Both the position numbers and the translations under genes were made by a program. 64,000 nucleotides of DNA from assembly GCA_012927585.1 (NCBI GenBank), contig JABBOY010000033.1, positions 21,621 through 85,620 on the forward strand. The letters run 5' to 3'. This DNA is from Glaciimonas sp. Lineage in GTDB: Bacteria; Pseudomonadota; Gammaproteobacteria; Burkholderiales; Burkholderiaceae_D. The notes under the pieces were generated by a model. That model saw only the letters and a list, made by a program, of their open reading frames with translations, was not told where the DNA came from and did not search any database. Every line of letters begins with the position of its first letter. The stretch's first letter is position 1. Positions 52,527 through 62,827 of the stretch are shown piece by piece.

Positions 52527-53495
52527 TCAACCTACCCGAGGTTGATTGATGTGCAGCAGTGCCTGATCGATTGCGTTTGCACTGAGGCAGTCCAGTGAGA
52601 TGCGTTGCGGCATTGCGCGCAACCAGGTTAGTTGGCGTTTGGCGAGCTGGCGGGTGGCAATGATGCCTTTTTCGCGCAGCGTAGGCAGGTCGTATTGCCC
52701 ATCCAGGTGTTCCCAGACTTGGCGATAGCCGACGCAACGGATTGACGGCAGGCCAGGATGGAGGTCGCCGCGCGCGCGCAGCGTTGCCACTTCGTCGAGC
52801 AGGTTGTGGCCGGGGCCGCCCTGGAGCATGGCATCGAAACGGGTTTCGATGCGTTGGTGCAGCACGCTGCGATCCGAGGGCTCCAGTGCAAGTTGCAAAA
52901 GAGTGAAAGGCAATTCGGTTTTGGGCCGCAACGCCAGCAGTTGCGACATCTTTTGTCCGGTCAGCGCAATGATTTCCAGCGCGCGCTGGATACGCTGCGC
53001 GTCATTGGGTTTGAGTCGTGCTGCGGTGACTGGATCGAGCTGCGCCAGTCTGACGTGCATGGCCGGAGTGCCGATCCGGGCGGCTTCGCGTTCGAGTTGC
53101 GCACGCAGGGCCGGGTCGGCGGCCGGCAATACGTCGAGTCCATCCATCAGCGCCTTGAAATACATCATGGTGCCGCCGACCAATAACGGCAGCCTGCCGC
53201 GGGCGCGGATTTCTGCACTCAGTCGCAGTGCATCCTTGCAGAATTGCGCAGCGGAATAGGCTTCGGTCGGGTCGATGATGTCGATCAAATGGTGCGGCAC
53301 AGCGGCTAGTTCAGCAGCGTTTGGCTTGGCAGTGCCGATATCCATGCCGCGATAGACCAAGGCGGAATCGACCGAGATGATTTCGGACGGTATCCGGCGC
53401 GCAATTTCCAGCGCCAACGCAGTTTTGCCGGAGGCAGTCGGGCCCATGAGAGCGACCGCTAGCGGTTTGGTTTGCTGGCTTTGAGAGTGCGTCAT
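52527..53495 (-). CDS. miaA: tRNA dimethylallyltransferase MiaA
   Basis: 322 aa. Transfers an isopentenyl group to A37 of tRNAs reading UNN codons. Walker [63 protein letters not shown] and the C-terminal [13 protein letters not shown] are standard. Its start overlaps the mutL stop, the common mutL-miaA arrangement. Confidence 0.96.
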   Translation of the reverse strand: MTHSQSQQTKPLAVALMGPTASGKTALALEIARRIPSEIISVDSALVYRGMDIGTAKPNAAELAAVPHHLIDIIDPTEAYSAAQFCKDALRLSAEIRARGRLPLLVGGTMMYFKALMDGLDVLPAADPALRAQLEREAARIGTPAMHVRLAQLDPVTAARLKPNDAQRIQRALEIIALTGQKMSQLLALRPKTELPFTLLQLALEPSDRSVLHQRIETRFDAMLQGGPGHNLLDEVATLRARGDLHPGLPSIRCVGYRQVWEHLDGQYDLPTLREKGIIATRQLAKRQLTWLRAMPQRISLDCLSANAIDQALLHINQPRVG

Positions 53496-55363
53496 TGGCC
53501 GCGTAGAAATAGTTTATCGAGATCGGCCAGTGCCAGTTGGACCCAAGTCGGGCGGCCGTGGTTGCATTGGTCGGCCCTTTCCGTTGCTTCCATCTGGCGT
53601 AGCAGAGCGTTCATTTCCGGCCCGGTTAGCGAGCGGTTGGCGCGTACTGCGGTATGGCAAGCCAGCGTGCCGAGTAGTGCATTACGCCGTTCGATCAGTA
53701 CCCTCGAGCCGCCGAATTCACGGATGTCGCGCAACACGTCGCGCGCCAGGCTTTGCGTATCGGCATTTTTCAGCAATGCCGGCACGGCGCGCACCGCCAG
53801 TGTGGTGGGCGATACCGCGCTGATGTCGAAGCCGAGCGATTCCAGGATGGCGCGGCTTTCTGCAGCGGTGCCGACTTCCACTGCATCGGCGTAAAAGGTG
53901 ACAGGGATCAACAGCGCCTGCACCTGCATCGCATCCGCGTCCAGCGCGTTTTTGAGTTGTTCGTACAGGATGCGTTCATGCGCAGCGTGCATGTCCACCA
54001 GCACCAGGCCCCTGTTATTTTGCGCCAGGATGAAAACCCCATGCAACTGCGCCAACGCGAAGCCGAGCGGATGCTCATCGTCGCCCGGCAAGGACTGGAT
54101 TGGTTGTGGGGCGATAGCCGGGCGCAACGATTCCGGCGCCGCTGCTGCTGCAGCGAATAGTGCGCCGTAACTGGCGGTCGATTGCGCCACGCCGAAGCCG
54201 GAATTTGCCCGTTTGAATTGTGACGAGATGTCAGTTGCAGTGTCAGTACGTAATTGAGCGCCGAACATGGTTTGCTGCTGTTCGCGCAGCCACGGCATTG
54301 CGCCCGAAGGTGACGCCAGCGGTGCCGGCGCGGTGCCGAATGCAGTGGCCGAAGTCTGCGCCAGCGCGCGTTGCACCACATGAAACACGAACTGGTGCAC
54401 AGCACGGCTGTCGCGAAAACGCACTTCGATCTTCGACGGATGGACATTCACATCCACTAATGCCGGGTTGAGTTCCAGCGCCAGCACATAGGATGGATAA
54501 CGGTCGCCGTGCAGCACGTCCTGATAGGCGGCGCGCACTGCATGGGTGAGCAGTTTATCGCGCACGAAGCGGCCGTTGACGTAGAAATATTGCGCATCGG
54601 CACGTGCCTTGGCGGCGGTCGGCAGGCCGGCGAAACCATGCAGCCGCAGGCCGCTTGCTTCATCTCCAGCGGATTCGTCCAGCGCCAGTCGGGCCGTGGC
54701 GAAGTTGTCGCCTAGAATATGCGCGCTGCGTTGCGCCACCTCGGTCGCGTTCCAGTGGTCGATGGCCTTGCCATTGTGCGATAACGAAAAGGAGACGTCC
54801 GGCCGTGCCAGCGCGATGCGGCGCACCACTTCGGCGCAATGGCCGAATTCGGTCTGTTCGGTCTTCAGAAATTTACGCCGTGCCGGGGTATTGAAATACA
54901 AGTCTTGTACATCGATGGTAGTGCCGGCTGCACCTGAAGCGGGCGCTGGGCTGCCGGCTGGCGTGCCGGAAATTTCCCAGGCATGGGCGGCGGCGGCAGT
55001 GCGTGAAGTTAGTGTCAGTTGCGCCACCGAGGCAATCGATGCCAGCGCTTCACCCCGAAAACCCAGTGTGGCGACGTGTTCCAAGTCGTGCAATGAAGCA
55101 ATCTTGGAAGTCGCATGACGCGCCAGGGCCAGCCGCATTTGCTCCGGTGCAATGCCGCGTCCGTTGTCGGTGATGGCGATACGCTTGACGCCGCCTTGCT
55201 CCAGCCGCACGGTGATGTGAGTGGCACCGGCGTCGAGCGCGTTTTCGAGCAATTCCTTCACCACGGCAGAGGGCCGCTCCACCACTTCGCCGGCGGCGAT
55301 TTGGGAGATCAATTGGTCGGATAAGGCCTGGATTGGGCGGTGTGGGTCGAGTGCAGCATTCAT
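53492..55363 (-). CDS. mutL: DNA mismatch repair protein MutL
   Basis: 623 aa. The GHKL ATPase N-terminus is intact ([53 protein letters not shown]). It is followed by a proline- and alanine-rich linker and a C-terminal dimerisation domain with no DQHA(X)2E endonuclease motif in the stretch [15 protein letters not shown], where the DMHAAHE version is seen. ATG 55363 (MNAALDP) is preferred; an in-frame ATG at 55396 lies upstream of a TATAAT box. Confidence 0.95.
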   Translation of the reverse strand: MNAALDPHRPIQALSDQLISQIAAGEVVERPSAVVKELLENALDAGATHITVRLEQGGVKRIAITDNGRGIAPEQMRLALARHATSKIASLHDLEHVATLGFRGEALASIASVAQLTLTSRTAAAAHAWEISGTPAGSPAPASGAAGTTIDVQDLYFNTPARRKFLKTEQTEFGHCAEVVRRIALARPDVSFSLSHNGKAIDHWNATEVAQRSAHILGDNFATARLALDESAGDEASGLRLHGFAGLPTAAKARADAQYFYVNGRFVRDKLLTHAVRAAYQDVLHGDRYPSYVLALELNPALVDVNVHPSKIEVRFRDSRAVHQFVFHVVQRALAQTSATAFGTAPAPLASPSGAMPWLREQQQTMFGAQLRTDTATDISSQFKRANSGFGVAQSTASYGALFAAAAAAPESLRPAIAPQPIQSLPGDDEHPLGFALAQLHGVFILAQNNRGLVLVDMHAAHERILYEQLKNALDADAMQVQALLIPVTFYADAVEVGTAAESRAILESLGFDISAVSPTTLAVRAVPALLKNADTQSLARDVLRDIREFGGSRVLIERRNALLGTLACHTAVRANRSLTGPEMNALLRQMEATERADQCNHGRPTWVQLALADLDKLFLRGQ

Positions 55364-55370
55364 GGGCCAG

Positions 55371-55376
55371 ATTATA
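55371..55376 (-). promoter_or_regulatory. -10 box directly before mutL
   Basis: TATAAT on the minus strand lies seven bases before ATG 55363, and no ribosome site intervenes. This implies a leaderless or nearly leaderless mutL transcript. The -35 region is weak. Confidence 0.4.
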
Positions 55377-55438
55377 GCTGGGTGTGCTGGTATCATTCTG
55401 CAGCCCCAATTGATGGGTTAGCTATCCTTAGGAGAAGT

Positions 55439-56092
55439 ATGGAATTCATGCAATTTTTCGACATGATCTTGCATGTCGACAAGACGCTCGGCCATTTGCT
55501 GGAGAACTACGGAATCATGGTGTACGCGGTGCTGTTTGTGATTGTGTTTGCCGAAACCGGGCTGGTGGTATTTCCATTTTTGCCGGGCGATACGCTGCTA
55601 TTCATCGGCGGCGCTTTTTGCGCAACCGGTGCGATGGATGCAGGGTTGTTGGTCGGCGTATTGCTAGTCGCAGCGGTCGGCGGCAATACGCTCAATTACT
55701 GGATCGGCACCGCCATCGGCCAAAAAGTATTTACGCACGATTACAAGTGGATCGATAGGAAGGCGTTGCACAGGACGCACCTGTTTTTTGAAAAACACGG
55801 CGGCAAGACCATCATCCTGTGCCGTTTCGTACCGATTGTGCGTACTTTTGCACCGTTTGTAGCGGGGGTGTCGAAGATGACATTCAGCAAATTCCAGCTA
55901 TTCAATGTGACTGGTGCGATATTGTGGGTGGGTGGACTGGTCGCTGCCGGCTACTTTTTCGGCAATATCCCGATCATTCGCAATCACTTGAACACTATCG
56001 TCTTAATCGGCGTGGCCGCTGCGGTGGTGCCGCTGATGCTGGGTGGGTTGTGGAGGTTTTATCGGAGAATGACCGGCAAGTCGCCGGCCTGA
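55439..56092 (+). CDS. dedA: DedA/VTT-family membrane protein
   Basis: 217 aa inner-membrane protein. Typical DedA pieces are ENYGIMVYAVLFVIVFAETG, FPFLPGDTLLFIGGAFCATG, GGNTLNYWIGTAIGQ, FFEKHGGKTIILCRFVPIVRTFAPFVAG and NVTGAILWVGGLVAAGYFFG. DedA proteins act in lipid (undecaprenyl phosphate or phospholipid) translocation and membrane homeostasis. AGGAGA lies six bases before ATG 55439. The gene diverges from mutL. Confidence 0.92.
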   Translation: MEFMQFFDMILHVDKTLGHLLENYGIMVYAVLFVIVFAETGLVVFPFLPGDTLLFIGGAFCATGAMDAGLLVGVLLVAAVGGNTLNYWIGTAIGQKVFTHDYKWIDRKALHRTHLFFEKHGGKTIILCRFVPIVRTFAPFVAGVSKMTFSKFQLFNVTGAILWVGGLVAAGYFFGNIPIIRNHLNTIVLIGVAAAVVPLMLGGLWRFYRRMTGKSPA

Positions 56093-56140
56093 GATGCTGT
56101 TTCATACTCTGGATTATTGCAATTAACCGGCTATGTAAAT

Positions 56141-56173
56141 GTAAAAGCGGCACATCTGACTGATGTGCCGCTT
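56141..56173 (-). terminator. Terminator of acs between convergent genes
   Basis: AAGCGGCACATC and GATGTGCCGCTT form a 12-bp stem around TGACT. Only the minus-strand direction has a following U-run (TTTTA), so it best serves acs. Confidence 0.8.
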
Positions 56174-56190
56174 GTGCGCATCTACTGAAA

Positions 56191-58173
56191 TTACTGTGCC
56201 TGTTTCAACTGTTCCAGAATGGCCGGATTCTCCAGAGTCGAGATATCCTGTGTGATCTCCTCGCCCTTGGCCAGCACCCGCAGCAAGCGGCGCATAATCT
56301 TGCCGGAGCGAGTCTTCGGCAGGTTGTCGCCAAAGCGGATTTCCTTCGGCTTGGCGATTGGGCCGATCTCCTTCGCGACCCAGTTGCGCAACTCGGTAGC
56401 GATCCGCTTTGCGTCCTCACCCATTGGACGTGCCTGCTTCAGCACCACAAAGGCGCAAATCGATTCGCCCGTAGTGTCGTCCGGCTTACCCACCACCGCT
56501 GCTTCGGCCACCAGCGGGTTAGCTACCAATGCCGATTCGATCTCCATGGTACCCATACGGTGACCGGAAACGTTCAGCACATCGTCGATGCGCCCGGTGA
56601 TGGTGAAGTAACCGGTATCTGGGTTGCGGATTGCACCGTCACCTGCCAAATAAGTCTTGCCACCGAGCTCGGTTGGGAAGTAACTCGCCTTGAAGCGCTC
56701 CGGGTCGTTCCAGATAGTGCGGATCATTGCCGGCCAAGGTCGTTTGACCACCAGCAGTCCACCCTGGCCGTTCGGCATGTCTTGCCCCGCCTCGTCGACA
56801 ATCGCTGTCATGATGCCCGGCAAAGGCAATGTGCAGGAACCCGGCACCATCGGGGTGGCGCCCGGCAGCGGCGAGATCATGTGGCCGCCGGTTTCTGTTT
56901 GCCAGAAAGTATCGACTACCGGGCAGTTTTCCCGTCCGATATTCTTGTAGTACCACATCCAGGCTTCAGGATTGATCGGCTCACCCACCGAGCCCAACAA
57001 ACGCAGGCTGGATAAATCGTATTGCGCCGGCGCGACACTCGGGTCTACATCAGCGGCCTTGATCAATGAACGTATCGCCGTTGGTGCAGTGTAAAAAATG
57101 GTGACCTTGTGTTTGGCAATCGTGTCCCAGAAGCGGCCGGCGTTGGGGTAAGTCGGAATTCCTTCGAAAATGATTTCGGTGGCGCCGACTGCCAGCGGGC
57201 CGTAGGCAATATAGGTATGGCCGGTGACCCAGCCGATGTCGGCGGTACACCAGAATACGTCGGTAGGTTTGATGTCGAAGGTCCACTTCATTGTCAGCAT
57301 GGCCCACAGCAAAAAGCCGCCGGTGGAGTGCTGCACGCCTTTGGGGGTGCCGGTGGAGCCGGATGTGTACAAAATGAATAGCGGATGCTCGGCGCTGACC
57401 CATTCCGGTTCGCAGCTTTCGGCCTGGCCTTGTAGCAGATCGTGCAACCACAAATCGCGTCCTTCAACCATGCCGATGTTGCCGCCGGTGCGTTTATAGA
57501 CGATGACGTTGCGAATCGTGCTGCAACCGCCTAGTGCGAGCGCTTCATCGACGATGGCTTTCAGGGGCAAATGCTTACCGCCGCGGAACTGTTCATCGGC
57601 GGTAATAACGGCGACGGCGCCGGCATCGATGATGCGTTCCTGCAAGGACTTGGCGGAGAAGCCGCCGAATACCACCGAATGAGTAGCGCCAATGCGCGCG
57701 CAAGCTTGCATGGCGGCGACCCCTTCGACCGACATCGACATGTAAATGACGACGCGGTCGCCCTTCTTGACGCCGAGCGATTTCAAGCCATTAGCGAATT
57801 TACAGACGGTACGGTGCAATTCGCGGTAACTGACCTTGGTCGAACTGCCGTCGTCAGCTTCAAAGATGACAGCCGTCTTGTCGGCGTTGCCGTTATTCAG
57901 ATTGCGGTCGAGGCAATTGTAGGAGGCGTTCAGATGGCCGTCTTCGAACCACTTGTAGAACGGTGCATCGGACTCGTCGAGTGTCTTGGTAAAAGGCTTT
58001 TGCCAGAGGATGTTTTCGCGTGCCAACTTGGCCCAGAAACCTTCGTAATCCTGCTCTGCCTCGGCGCACATCGCATTGTAAGCATCCATGCCGGATATGG
58101 TGGCGTTCTTGACGAAATCTGCCGACGGCAGAAAAACACGACTCTCTTGATTTGCGGATTCAATACCTGCCAT
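56191..58173 (-). CDS. acs: Acetyl-CoA synthetase
   Basis: 660 aa. Activates acetate to acetyl-CoA through acetyl-AMP. The AMP-binding motif is [20 protein letters not shown], with [16 protein letters not shown]-like aromatic [22 protein letters not shown] and, near the C-terminus, [13 protein letters not shown], whose Lys is the site of inhibitory acetylation. GGAGAAGACAA precedes the ATG. Confidence 0.97.
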   Translation of the reverse strand: MAGIESANQESRVFLPSADFVKNATISGMDAYNAMCAEAEQDYEGFWAKLARENILWQKPFTKTLDESDAPFYKWFEDGHLNASYNCLDRNLNNGNADKTAVIFEADDGSSTKVSYRELHRTVCKFANGLKSLGVKKGDRVVIYMSMSVEGVAAMQACARIGATHSVVFGGFSAKSLQERIIDAGAVAVITADEQFRGGKHLPLKAIVDEALALGGCSTIRNVIVYKRTGGNIGMVEGRDLWLHDLLQGQAESCEPEWVSAEHPLFILYTSGSTGTPKGVQHSTGGFLLWAMLTMKWTFDIKPTDVFWCTADIGWVTGHTYIAYGPLAVGATEIIFEGIPTYPNAGRFWDTIAKHKVTIFYTAPTAIRSLIKAADVDPSVAPAQYDLSSLRLLGSVGEPINPEAWMWYYKNIGRENCPVVDTFWQTETGGHMISPLPGATPMVPGSCTLPLPGIMTAIVDEAGQDMPNGQGGLLVVKRPWPAMIRTIWNDPERFKASYFPTELGGKTYLAGDGAIRNPDTGYFTITGRIDDVLNVSGHRMGTMEIESALVANPLVAEAAVVGKPDDTTGESICAFVVLKQARPMGEDAKRIATELRNWVAKEIGPIAKPKEIRFGDNLPKTRSGKIMRRLLRVLAKGEEITQDISTLENPAILEQLKQAQ

Positions 58174-58959
58174 TTGTCTTCTCCATGTAATGATGATTTA
58201 GTTGATAACATAGACTTTTACTCTTACTCAAGTCTTACACATACGAACCAAGCATAGGAGCAATATACTGCAGCACAAATATGCATACTCAAAAATCTGG
58301 CGTTGCATCTGTCATAAAACCGAAAAATTCTGCCGAATTCTTTCCTTCCACTAAATTTCGCCAAAACACATTCTTGGTTATGCCAGCCTTGCCGTCTGCG
58401 TTATTGCGTTTCGTCATTGTTGTGATGATTTTATCGCCTGAAAACTTGAGCGCAATCCCGGATTAGGTTTTCAGGCCGAGCGCCGCCGGCACGCATTTTT
58501 TCGAGTCAAGAATCGCCCGTGTGTCGACTTCATGGCCAGCAAGTGTAAAATCCGGTCTGGTTCAGTAACAATAGAAGCGTGCTTGGAGAACCAGTAAACA
58601 AGCCCAGAACGTCTTTAAATAATGAATTTAATGTTGGAGTATAGGTAAATATACCACTACTACCGCATTGTTTTATAACTACCTTAAAAATACAAATGGC
58701 AGTATATATTCTGCATTGAAATACATGAAAAATGTCCACATGGCATGCGACGGGTTAAAAAATTTCTAAAATCTATTTTTTGAAAACCCATTCATTGCAA
58801 TTATTACCACAGGCCGAGCCCAATTCACCTTTCATTCATACACCAGCGCGATAGCTCTTGGCCTGAACTGTCTACCGAAGATTGTCGACAGCAAACCCAT
58901 TCCGGCTTGCATACGCCAAAAGAATAGCAATCTTTCATTTTAGCCAAACGAGAACCATC
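58174..58959. other. Long intergenic region between acs and fumarase
   Basis: 786 bases with no supported gene. A 61-codon open frame at 58281-58466 has no ribosome site or recognisable product. The region is AT-rich and holds copy F of the GGAGTAT repeat near its centre; promoters of the two divergent genes must also lie here but were not resolved. Confidence 0.6.
58636..58717 (+). repeat. GGAGTAT-N20-CCGCAT repeat, copy F
   Basis: GGAGTAT at 58636-58642, 20 bases, CCGCAT at 58663-58668, TTTTAT, then AAATACAAATGGCAGTATAT at the usual distance. Confidence 0.8.
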
Positions 58960-60498
58960 ATGACCATCATCAAGCAGAACGACCTTATTGAATCCGTTGC
59001 CGGCGCGCTGCAATACATCAGTTTTTACCATCCGGCCGATTACATCGCGCATTTGGGGCGCGCATATGCGGTGGAGCAAAGCCCAGCAGCCAAAGATGCA
59101 ATTGCGCAGATACTGACCAATTCGCGCATGTGCGCCGAAGGCCATCGCCCGATTTGTCAGGACACCGGCATCGTCAATGTCTTTCTGAAAATCGGCATGG
59201 ATGTGCAGTTTGAAGGTTTCAAAGGCTCCATCGCCGATGCCGTCAATGAAGGCGTGCGACGCGGCTACAATAATCCAGAAAACAAGTTGCGCGCCTCGAT
59301 CGTGGCCGACCCGCTTTTCGCGCGCAAAAATACCCGCGATAACACCCCGGCCGTAATCCACATGGAGCTGATACCGGGCAACACAGTCGACGTCCAGATT
59401 GCAGCCAAAGGCGGCGGCTCGGAAAACAAGAGCAAGTTCGTGATGCTTAATCCATCCGATTCAGTGGTGGACTGGGTCATGAAAACCGTGCCGACCATGG
59501 GTGCCGGCTGGTGCCCGCCGGGCATGCTAGGGATCGGTATCGGCGGTACTGCTGAAAAAGCCATGCTGATGGCAAAAGAAGTGCTGATGGAAGACATCAA
59601 CATGTACGACCTGCTTAAACGCGGCCCACAAAACAAGACCGAAGAACTACGCATCGAACTGTTCCAGAAAGTCAATGCGCTCGGCATCGGCGCTCAGGGC
59701 TTGGGCGGCCTGACCACGGTGCTCGATGTAAAAATCATGATGTATCCGACCCACGCCGCCTCCAAGCCGGTGGCGATGATCCCGAACTGCGCGGCAACGC
59801 GGCACGGCCATTTCGTGCTTGACGGTTCCGGCCCGGTATTCATGGAGCCGCCGTCACTGTCCGACTGGCCGGAAGTGCACTGGGCACCGGACATCGAAAA
59901 GTCTAAACGCATCGACCTCAATACCCTGACCAAGACCGAAGTCGCATCCTGGAAACCGGGCCAGACACTACTATTGAACGGCAAGATGCTGACCGGCCGC
60001 GATGCCGCCCACCAGCGCATCCAGGACATGCTAGCCAAGGGCGAGCCATTGCCGGTCGATTTCACCAATCGCGTGATTTACTATGTCGGCCCGGTTGACC
60101 CGGTGCGCGACGAAGCCGTCGGCCCAGCCGGCCCGACCACCGCGACACGGATGGATAAATATACCGACATGATGCTGGAAAAAACCGGCCTGATTTCCAT
60201 GGTTGGCAAAGCGGAGCGCGGACCAGTTGCCATCGAATCGATCAAGCGGCACCAATCGGCTTACCTGATGGCAGTCGGCGGCGCAGCGTATCTGGTATCG
60301 AAAGCCATCAAGAGCGCAAAAGTGGTCGGCTTTGCCGACCTCGGGATGGAAGCAATTTACGAGTTTGACGTCAAAGACATGCCGGTCACGGTAGCGGTCG
60401 ATGCCAGCGGCACCTCGGTTCACGATACCGGGCCGAAAGAATGGCAAGCCCGGATTGCCGCGAGCTCTGTGGGCGACATCGCAGTCACTACCAAATAA
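58960..60498 (+). CDS. fumA: Fumarate hydratase, class I (iron-sulfur)
   Basis: 512 aa oxygen-sensitive [4Fe-4S] enzyme interconverting fumarate and malate in the TCA cycle. Family segments include EGHRPICQDTGIVNVFLKIG, AAKGGGSENKSKFVML, GAGWCPPGMLGIGIGGTAEKA, NCAATRHGHFVLDGSGP and the C-terminal VGFADLGMEAIYEFDVKDMPV. The cluster cysteines sit in the first, third and fourth. ATG 58960 (MTIIKQND) follows GAGAACC; the frame is open 26 codons further but that part is not family-like. Confidence 0.94.
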   Translation: MTIIKQNDLIESVAGALQYISFYHPADYIAHLGRAYAVEQSPAAKDAIAQILTNSRMCAEGHRPICQDTGIVNVFLKIGMDVQFEGFKGSIADAVNEGVRRGYNNPENKLRASIVADPLFARKNTRDNTPAVIHMELIPGNTVDVQIAAKGGGSENKSKFVMLNPSDSVVDWVMKTVPTMGAGWCPPGMLGIGIGGTAEKAMLMAKEVLMEDINMYDLLKRGPQNKTEELRIELFQKVNALGIGAQGLGGLTTVLDVKIMMYPTHAASKPVAMIPNCAATRHGHFVLDGSGPVFMEPPSLSDWPEVHWAPDIEKSKRIDLNTLTKTEVASWKPGQTLLLNGKMLTGRDAAHQRIQDMLAKGEPLPVDFTNRVIYYVGPVDPVRDEAVGPAGPTTATRMDKYTDMMLEKTGLISMVGKAERGPVAIESIKRHQSAYLMAVGGAAYLVSKAIKSAKVVGFADLGMEAIYEFDVKDMPVTVAVDASGTSVHDTGPKEWQARIAASSVGDIAVTTK

Positions 60499-60576
60499 GC
60501 GCGTATCTGCCCTCGCCGGGCGAGTACCGGTTCTCGTTACCGACCACTTCACCCGGCAATCCAATCACCTATACAC

Positions 60577-61443
60577 TTGCCGCACCATTCCTTGACCACT
60601 TTCCTCGCGCCTGCCAGCGTTCTTGCAGCAGCAGATAAACCTGTCGGCGTTTTTGATTCCGGCATCGGCGGCCTGTCCGTGTTGCGCCATATCCAGGCCC
60701 AATTACCACAAGAAAATGTGCTGTATTTTGCCGACTCGGGCTTTGCCCCCTATGGCTGCAAGACGGAACAATTCATTGTCAACCGTGCATTGGCAATTAC
60801 AGATTTTCTGCTACAACAAGATGCCAAAGCCATCGTGGTGGCCTGCAATACTGCCACCGCCGCTGCCATTAAGGCACTGCGAGCGCGTTACCCGCAATTG
60901 TCGATAATTGGTGTCGAACCTGGGCTCAAGCCGGCTGCAGCACTGACCAAAAATAATACGATCGGCGTACTCGCCACGGAGCGCACGCTCGCCAGCAGCA
61001 AATTCAAACATCTGAGTGAACACATCTCTGCCAGCACAGGTGTGCGGATACTCACGCAAGCCTGCACCGGACTAGCCGACCAGATCGAAAAAGGCGAACT
61101 GCAATCCGCAGCAACCGCCTTACTGGTGCAACGTTATGTTGCGCCACTGATTGCACAGGGAGCCGATACCTTGGTGCTCGGCTGCACCCATTATCCTTTC
61201 GTGCTGCCGCTGCTCCAGGACACAGCACGCCGCACCGCTTTCCAGCCAGTGACCATCATAGACACCGGTCTGCCAATTGCGTTGCAACTGGAACGACTCC
61301 TCAAAAATCATGACTTACTGAATACATCCGCCAACCCAGGCCAGTTGCAGGCATTCACCACCGGCGACGAATCAGCGCTAAAAGTCGCTCTAAGCAATCT
61401 GCTGCACCTCCAGGCAAGCGTCGCGCTGGTAACTGTCGGCTAG
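60577..61443 (+). CDS. murI: Glutamate racemase MurI
   Basis: About 288 aa. Makes D-glutamate for peptidoglycan. GVFDSGIGGLSVLRHI opens the fold, the first catalytic Cys is in IVVACNTATAAAI and the second in LVLGCTHYPFVLPLL. No ATG precedes the conserved start; TTG 60577 or TTG 60592 must be used, neither with a convincing ribosome site, so the true start is uncertain. It is 78 bp downstream of fumarase. Confidence 0.92.
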   Translation: MPHHSLTTFLAPASVLAAADKPVGVFDSGIGGLSVLRHIQAQLPQENVLYFADSGFAPYGCKTEQFIVNRALAITDFLLQQDAKAIVVACNTATAAAIKALRARYPQLSIIGVEPGLKPAAALTKNNTIGVLATERTLASSKFKHLSEHISASTGVRILTQACTGLADQIEKGELQSAATALLVQRYVAPLIAQGADTLVLGCTHYPFVLPLLQDTARRTAFQPVTIIDTGLPIALQLERLLKNHDLLNTSANPGQLQAFTTGDESALKVALSNLLHLQASVALVTVG

Positions 61444-61543
61444 AAAACAAATGAGCTAATATTTCGCTTCACCGATATAAAGACCTCGGCATGGTTGAAT
61501 TTGTAATTACTTTGGTGAAACCAACTACCAGTGCATATTTTGA

Positions 61544-61572
61544 TTTACAAGCAAGGCACAAATTTATATAAT
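61544..61572 (+). promoter_or_regulatory. Promoter of tRNA-His
   Basis: TTTACA (61544-61549), a 17-base spacer and TATAAT (61567-61572), about 40 bases before the tRNA. Confidence 0.75.
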
Positions 61573-61613
61573 CGTCGACTTCTACAAGTCAACGTAGAAG
61601 AGCAAAAAACAAT

Positions 61614-61690
61614 GGTGGCTGTAGCTCAGTTGGTAGAGTCCAGGATTGTGATTCCTGTTGTCGTGGGTTCGAGCCCCATCAGCCACCCCA
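61614..61690 (+). tRNA. tRNA-His (GTG)
   Basis: Acceptor GTGGCTG/CAGCCAC preceded by the extra G(-1) opposite C73 that is specific to tRNA-His. The D arm is GCTC-AGTTGGTA-GAGT, the anticodon loop TTGTGAT (anticodon GTG), the T arm GTGGG-TTCGAGC-CCCAT and the CCA is encoded. Confidence 0.96.
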
Positions 61691-61709
61691 AAGAATACGC
61701 ATTAAATCA

Positions 61710-61744
61710 AAGGGTTACACGCTTCGGCTGGTAACTCTTTTTTG
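61710..61744 (+). terminator. Terminator after tRNA-His
   Basis: AGGGTTAC...GTAACTCT stem with the loop ACGCTTCGGCTG, then TTTTTT. The adjoining 61745-61988 shows no supported gene. Confidence 0.8.
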
Positions 61745-61988
61745 TTGCTAGCTTGCTTCATCGTTCCATGTACCCGCCGTGTACCCCAATTTGATAAATA
61801 CATTCGTGCTCATTGCTCGGTTCAGAACGTATTGTCAGTGTGTGAAGTGCTCTGGGCACCTTAGTTCACGCTTACGGTCAGACATAATTACGACTTGGTA
61901 GCAGGTGGACTATCGACATCAGTCATTAAGACCAATGCTCCCCGGGGGCGTTTTGGCCCGGTTATTGGCCGGTCAATCGACTGTGCCC

Positions 61989-62174
61989 CTATATAACGCG
62001 ATTGAGTGTTTTTCGCTGCTCGGCTTCCCACTTGGTATCACGGCTTGCCTTGTGGCGTCTTTCTTGTTCGCAGCGTCGAGAACATGACGGCATCCTAAAT
62101 CGCGCCTGATATTCCTCTGCTTTAAACCGCTTGCCACAGACCGGGCATTTGCACTCTTCCGTTTTGAAGCCCAT
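61989..62174 (-). CDS. Small Cys-rich protein of the mobile-element remnant
   Basis: 61 aa, basic, with CKCPVCGKRF and a later SCSRRCEQERR, i.e. two CxxC-like pairs that could bind one zinc. AGGAGAACGTT precedes the ATG, the best ribosome site in this segment. Function unknown. It follows the VRR-NUC gene by 10 bp in the same direction. Confidence 0.65.
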   Translation of the reverse strand: MGFKTEECKCPVCGKRFKAEEYQARFRMPSCSRRCEQERRHKASRDTKWEAEQRKTLNRVI

Positions 62175-62184
62175 AACGTTCTCC

Positions 62185-62622
62185 TTATCTGGCCCCGGAC
62201 GTTTTGCTTGTTCCGTAGCACGTTAGTAATACGCACTCGTTTGCACCCCGTCCGGTTCCCCGAGATGCGGCAAGCTCGCGCAGCACGTCGCGGCAATCTC
62301 TCGCCATGAATGCCACGCCACCAGCACACCGGATGCGCTCCAGAAAAATAACCTGTTCCGGTCGCAGCTTTCCTTTTGGCGCTTTCACTTCCACACCCAA
62401 CAGACGCCCGTCATTCAGTTGGCCGATTACATCCGGGCAGCCCGTCCAGCCGAACCTTATAAAGCGCCCGTCTATTTTTGCAGCACCCGAGTTCATGCGC
62501 TCACACCACGCCACCGATGAATGCGCCCGTAATGTCTTTAAGACTTCCAGCAGCGCGGCGGCTTCGGGTCTGGCATTGGTGCGCACGGCTGGCGGCAAGT
62601 CATCACCGAATAAATCAACCAT
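62185..62622 (-). CDS. VRR-NUC domain nuclease-like protein
   Basis: 145 aa. The core RFGWTGCPDVIGQLNDGRLLGVEVKAPKGKLRPEQ has the D-(X)n-ExK arrangement of VRR-NUC / PD-(D/E)XK nucleases (GCPDV, GVEVKAPKG) and is followed by FLERIRCAGG and GVAFMARDCRDV. Such small nucleases are common in phages and integrated plasmids. It overlaps the 3' end of the upstream small gene. Confidence 0.85.
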   Translation of the reverse strand: MVDLFGDDLPPAVRTNARPEAAALLEVLKTLRAHSSVAWCERMNSGAAKIDGRFIRFGWTGCPDVIGQLNDGRLLGVEVKAPKGKLRPEQVIFLERIRCAGGVAFMARDCRDVLRELAASRGTGRGANECVLLTCYGTSKTSGAR

Positions 62623-62827
62623 GATTTTTTCCAGTGAAAGGCTTACAAAATCCCCTTTCCAGCTTTCCCGTTTTTACCCGTTTTGTCCCGTTTCGGACTT
62701 TTCCGGGTAAGTTCATGTCCTTCCCGTTTTTACCCGCTCCAGCTATATAGAGCGGGAAAAGCGGGAGAACCGGGTTAAGAGTTTTAAAAGAATCTTTCAT
62801 GGAACGGGGTTTGATTAAATGCGCCAT
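62615..62827 (-). CDS. Hypothetical protein between RepA-like and nuclease genes
   Basis: 70 aa, rich in Lys and Gly (GAGKNGKDMNLPGKVRNG, KTGKLERGFCKPFTGKNHG), no recognised family. A GGGGG ribosome site precedes ATG 62827. It overlaps both neighbours by a few bases, consistent with a compact mobile-element operon, but coding status is only moderately supported. Confidence 0.5.
   Translation of the reverse strand: MAHLIKPRSMKDSFKTLNPVLPLFPLYIAGAGKNGKDMNLPGKVRNGTKRVKTGKLERGFCKPFTGKNHG

Noticed and set aside
58281..58466. 61-codon open frame between acs and fumarase
   Set aside because: No ribosome site, no recognisable product, and AT-rich intergenic composition.
61760..61830. Possible integrase C-terminus on the minus strand (GVHGGYMER then stop)
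   Set aside because: Only about a dozen codons look suggestive and the frame upstream shows no integrase catalytic residues; too little to support a call.
61973..62329. 118-codon frame overlapping the small Cys-rich gene
   Set aside because: Arg-rich out-of-frame translation of the Cys-rich and VRR-NUC genes, which have better ribosome sites and motifs.
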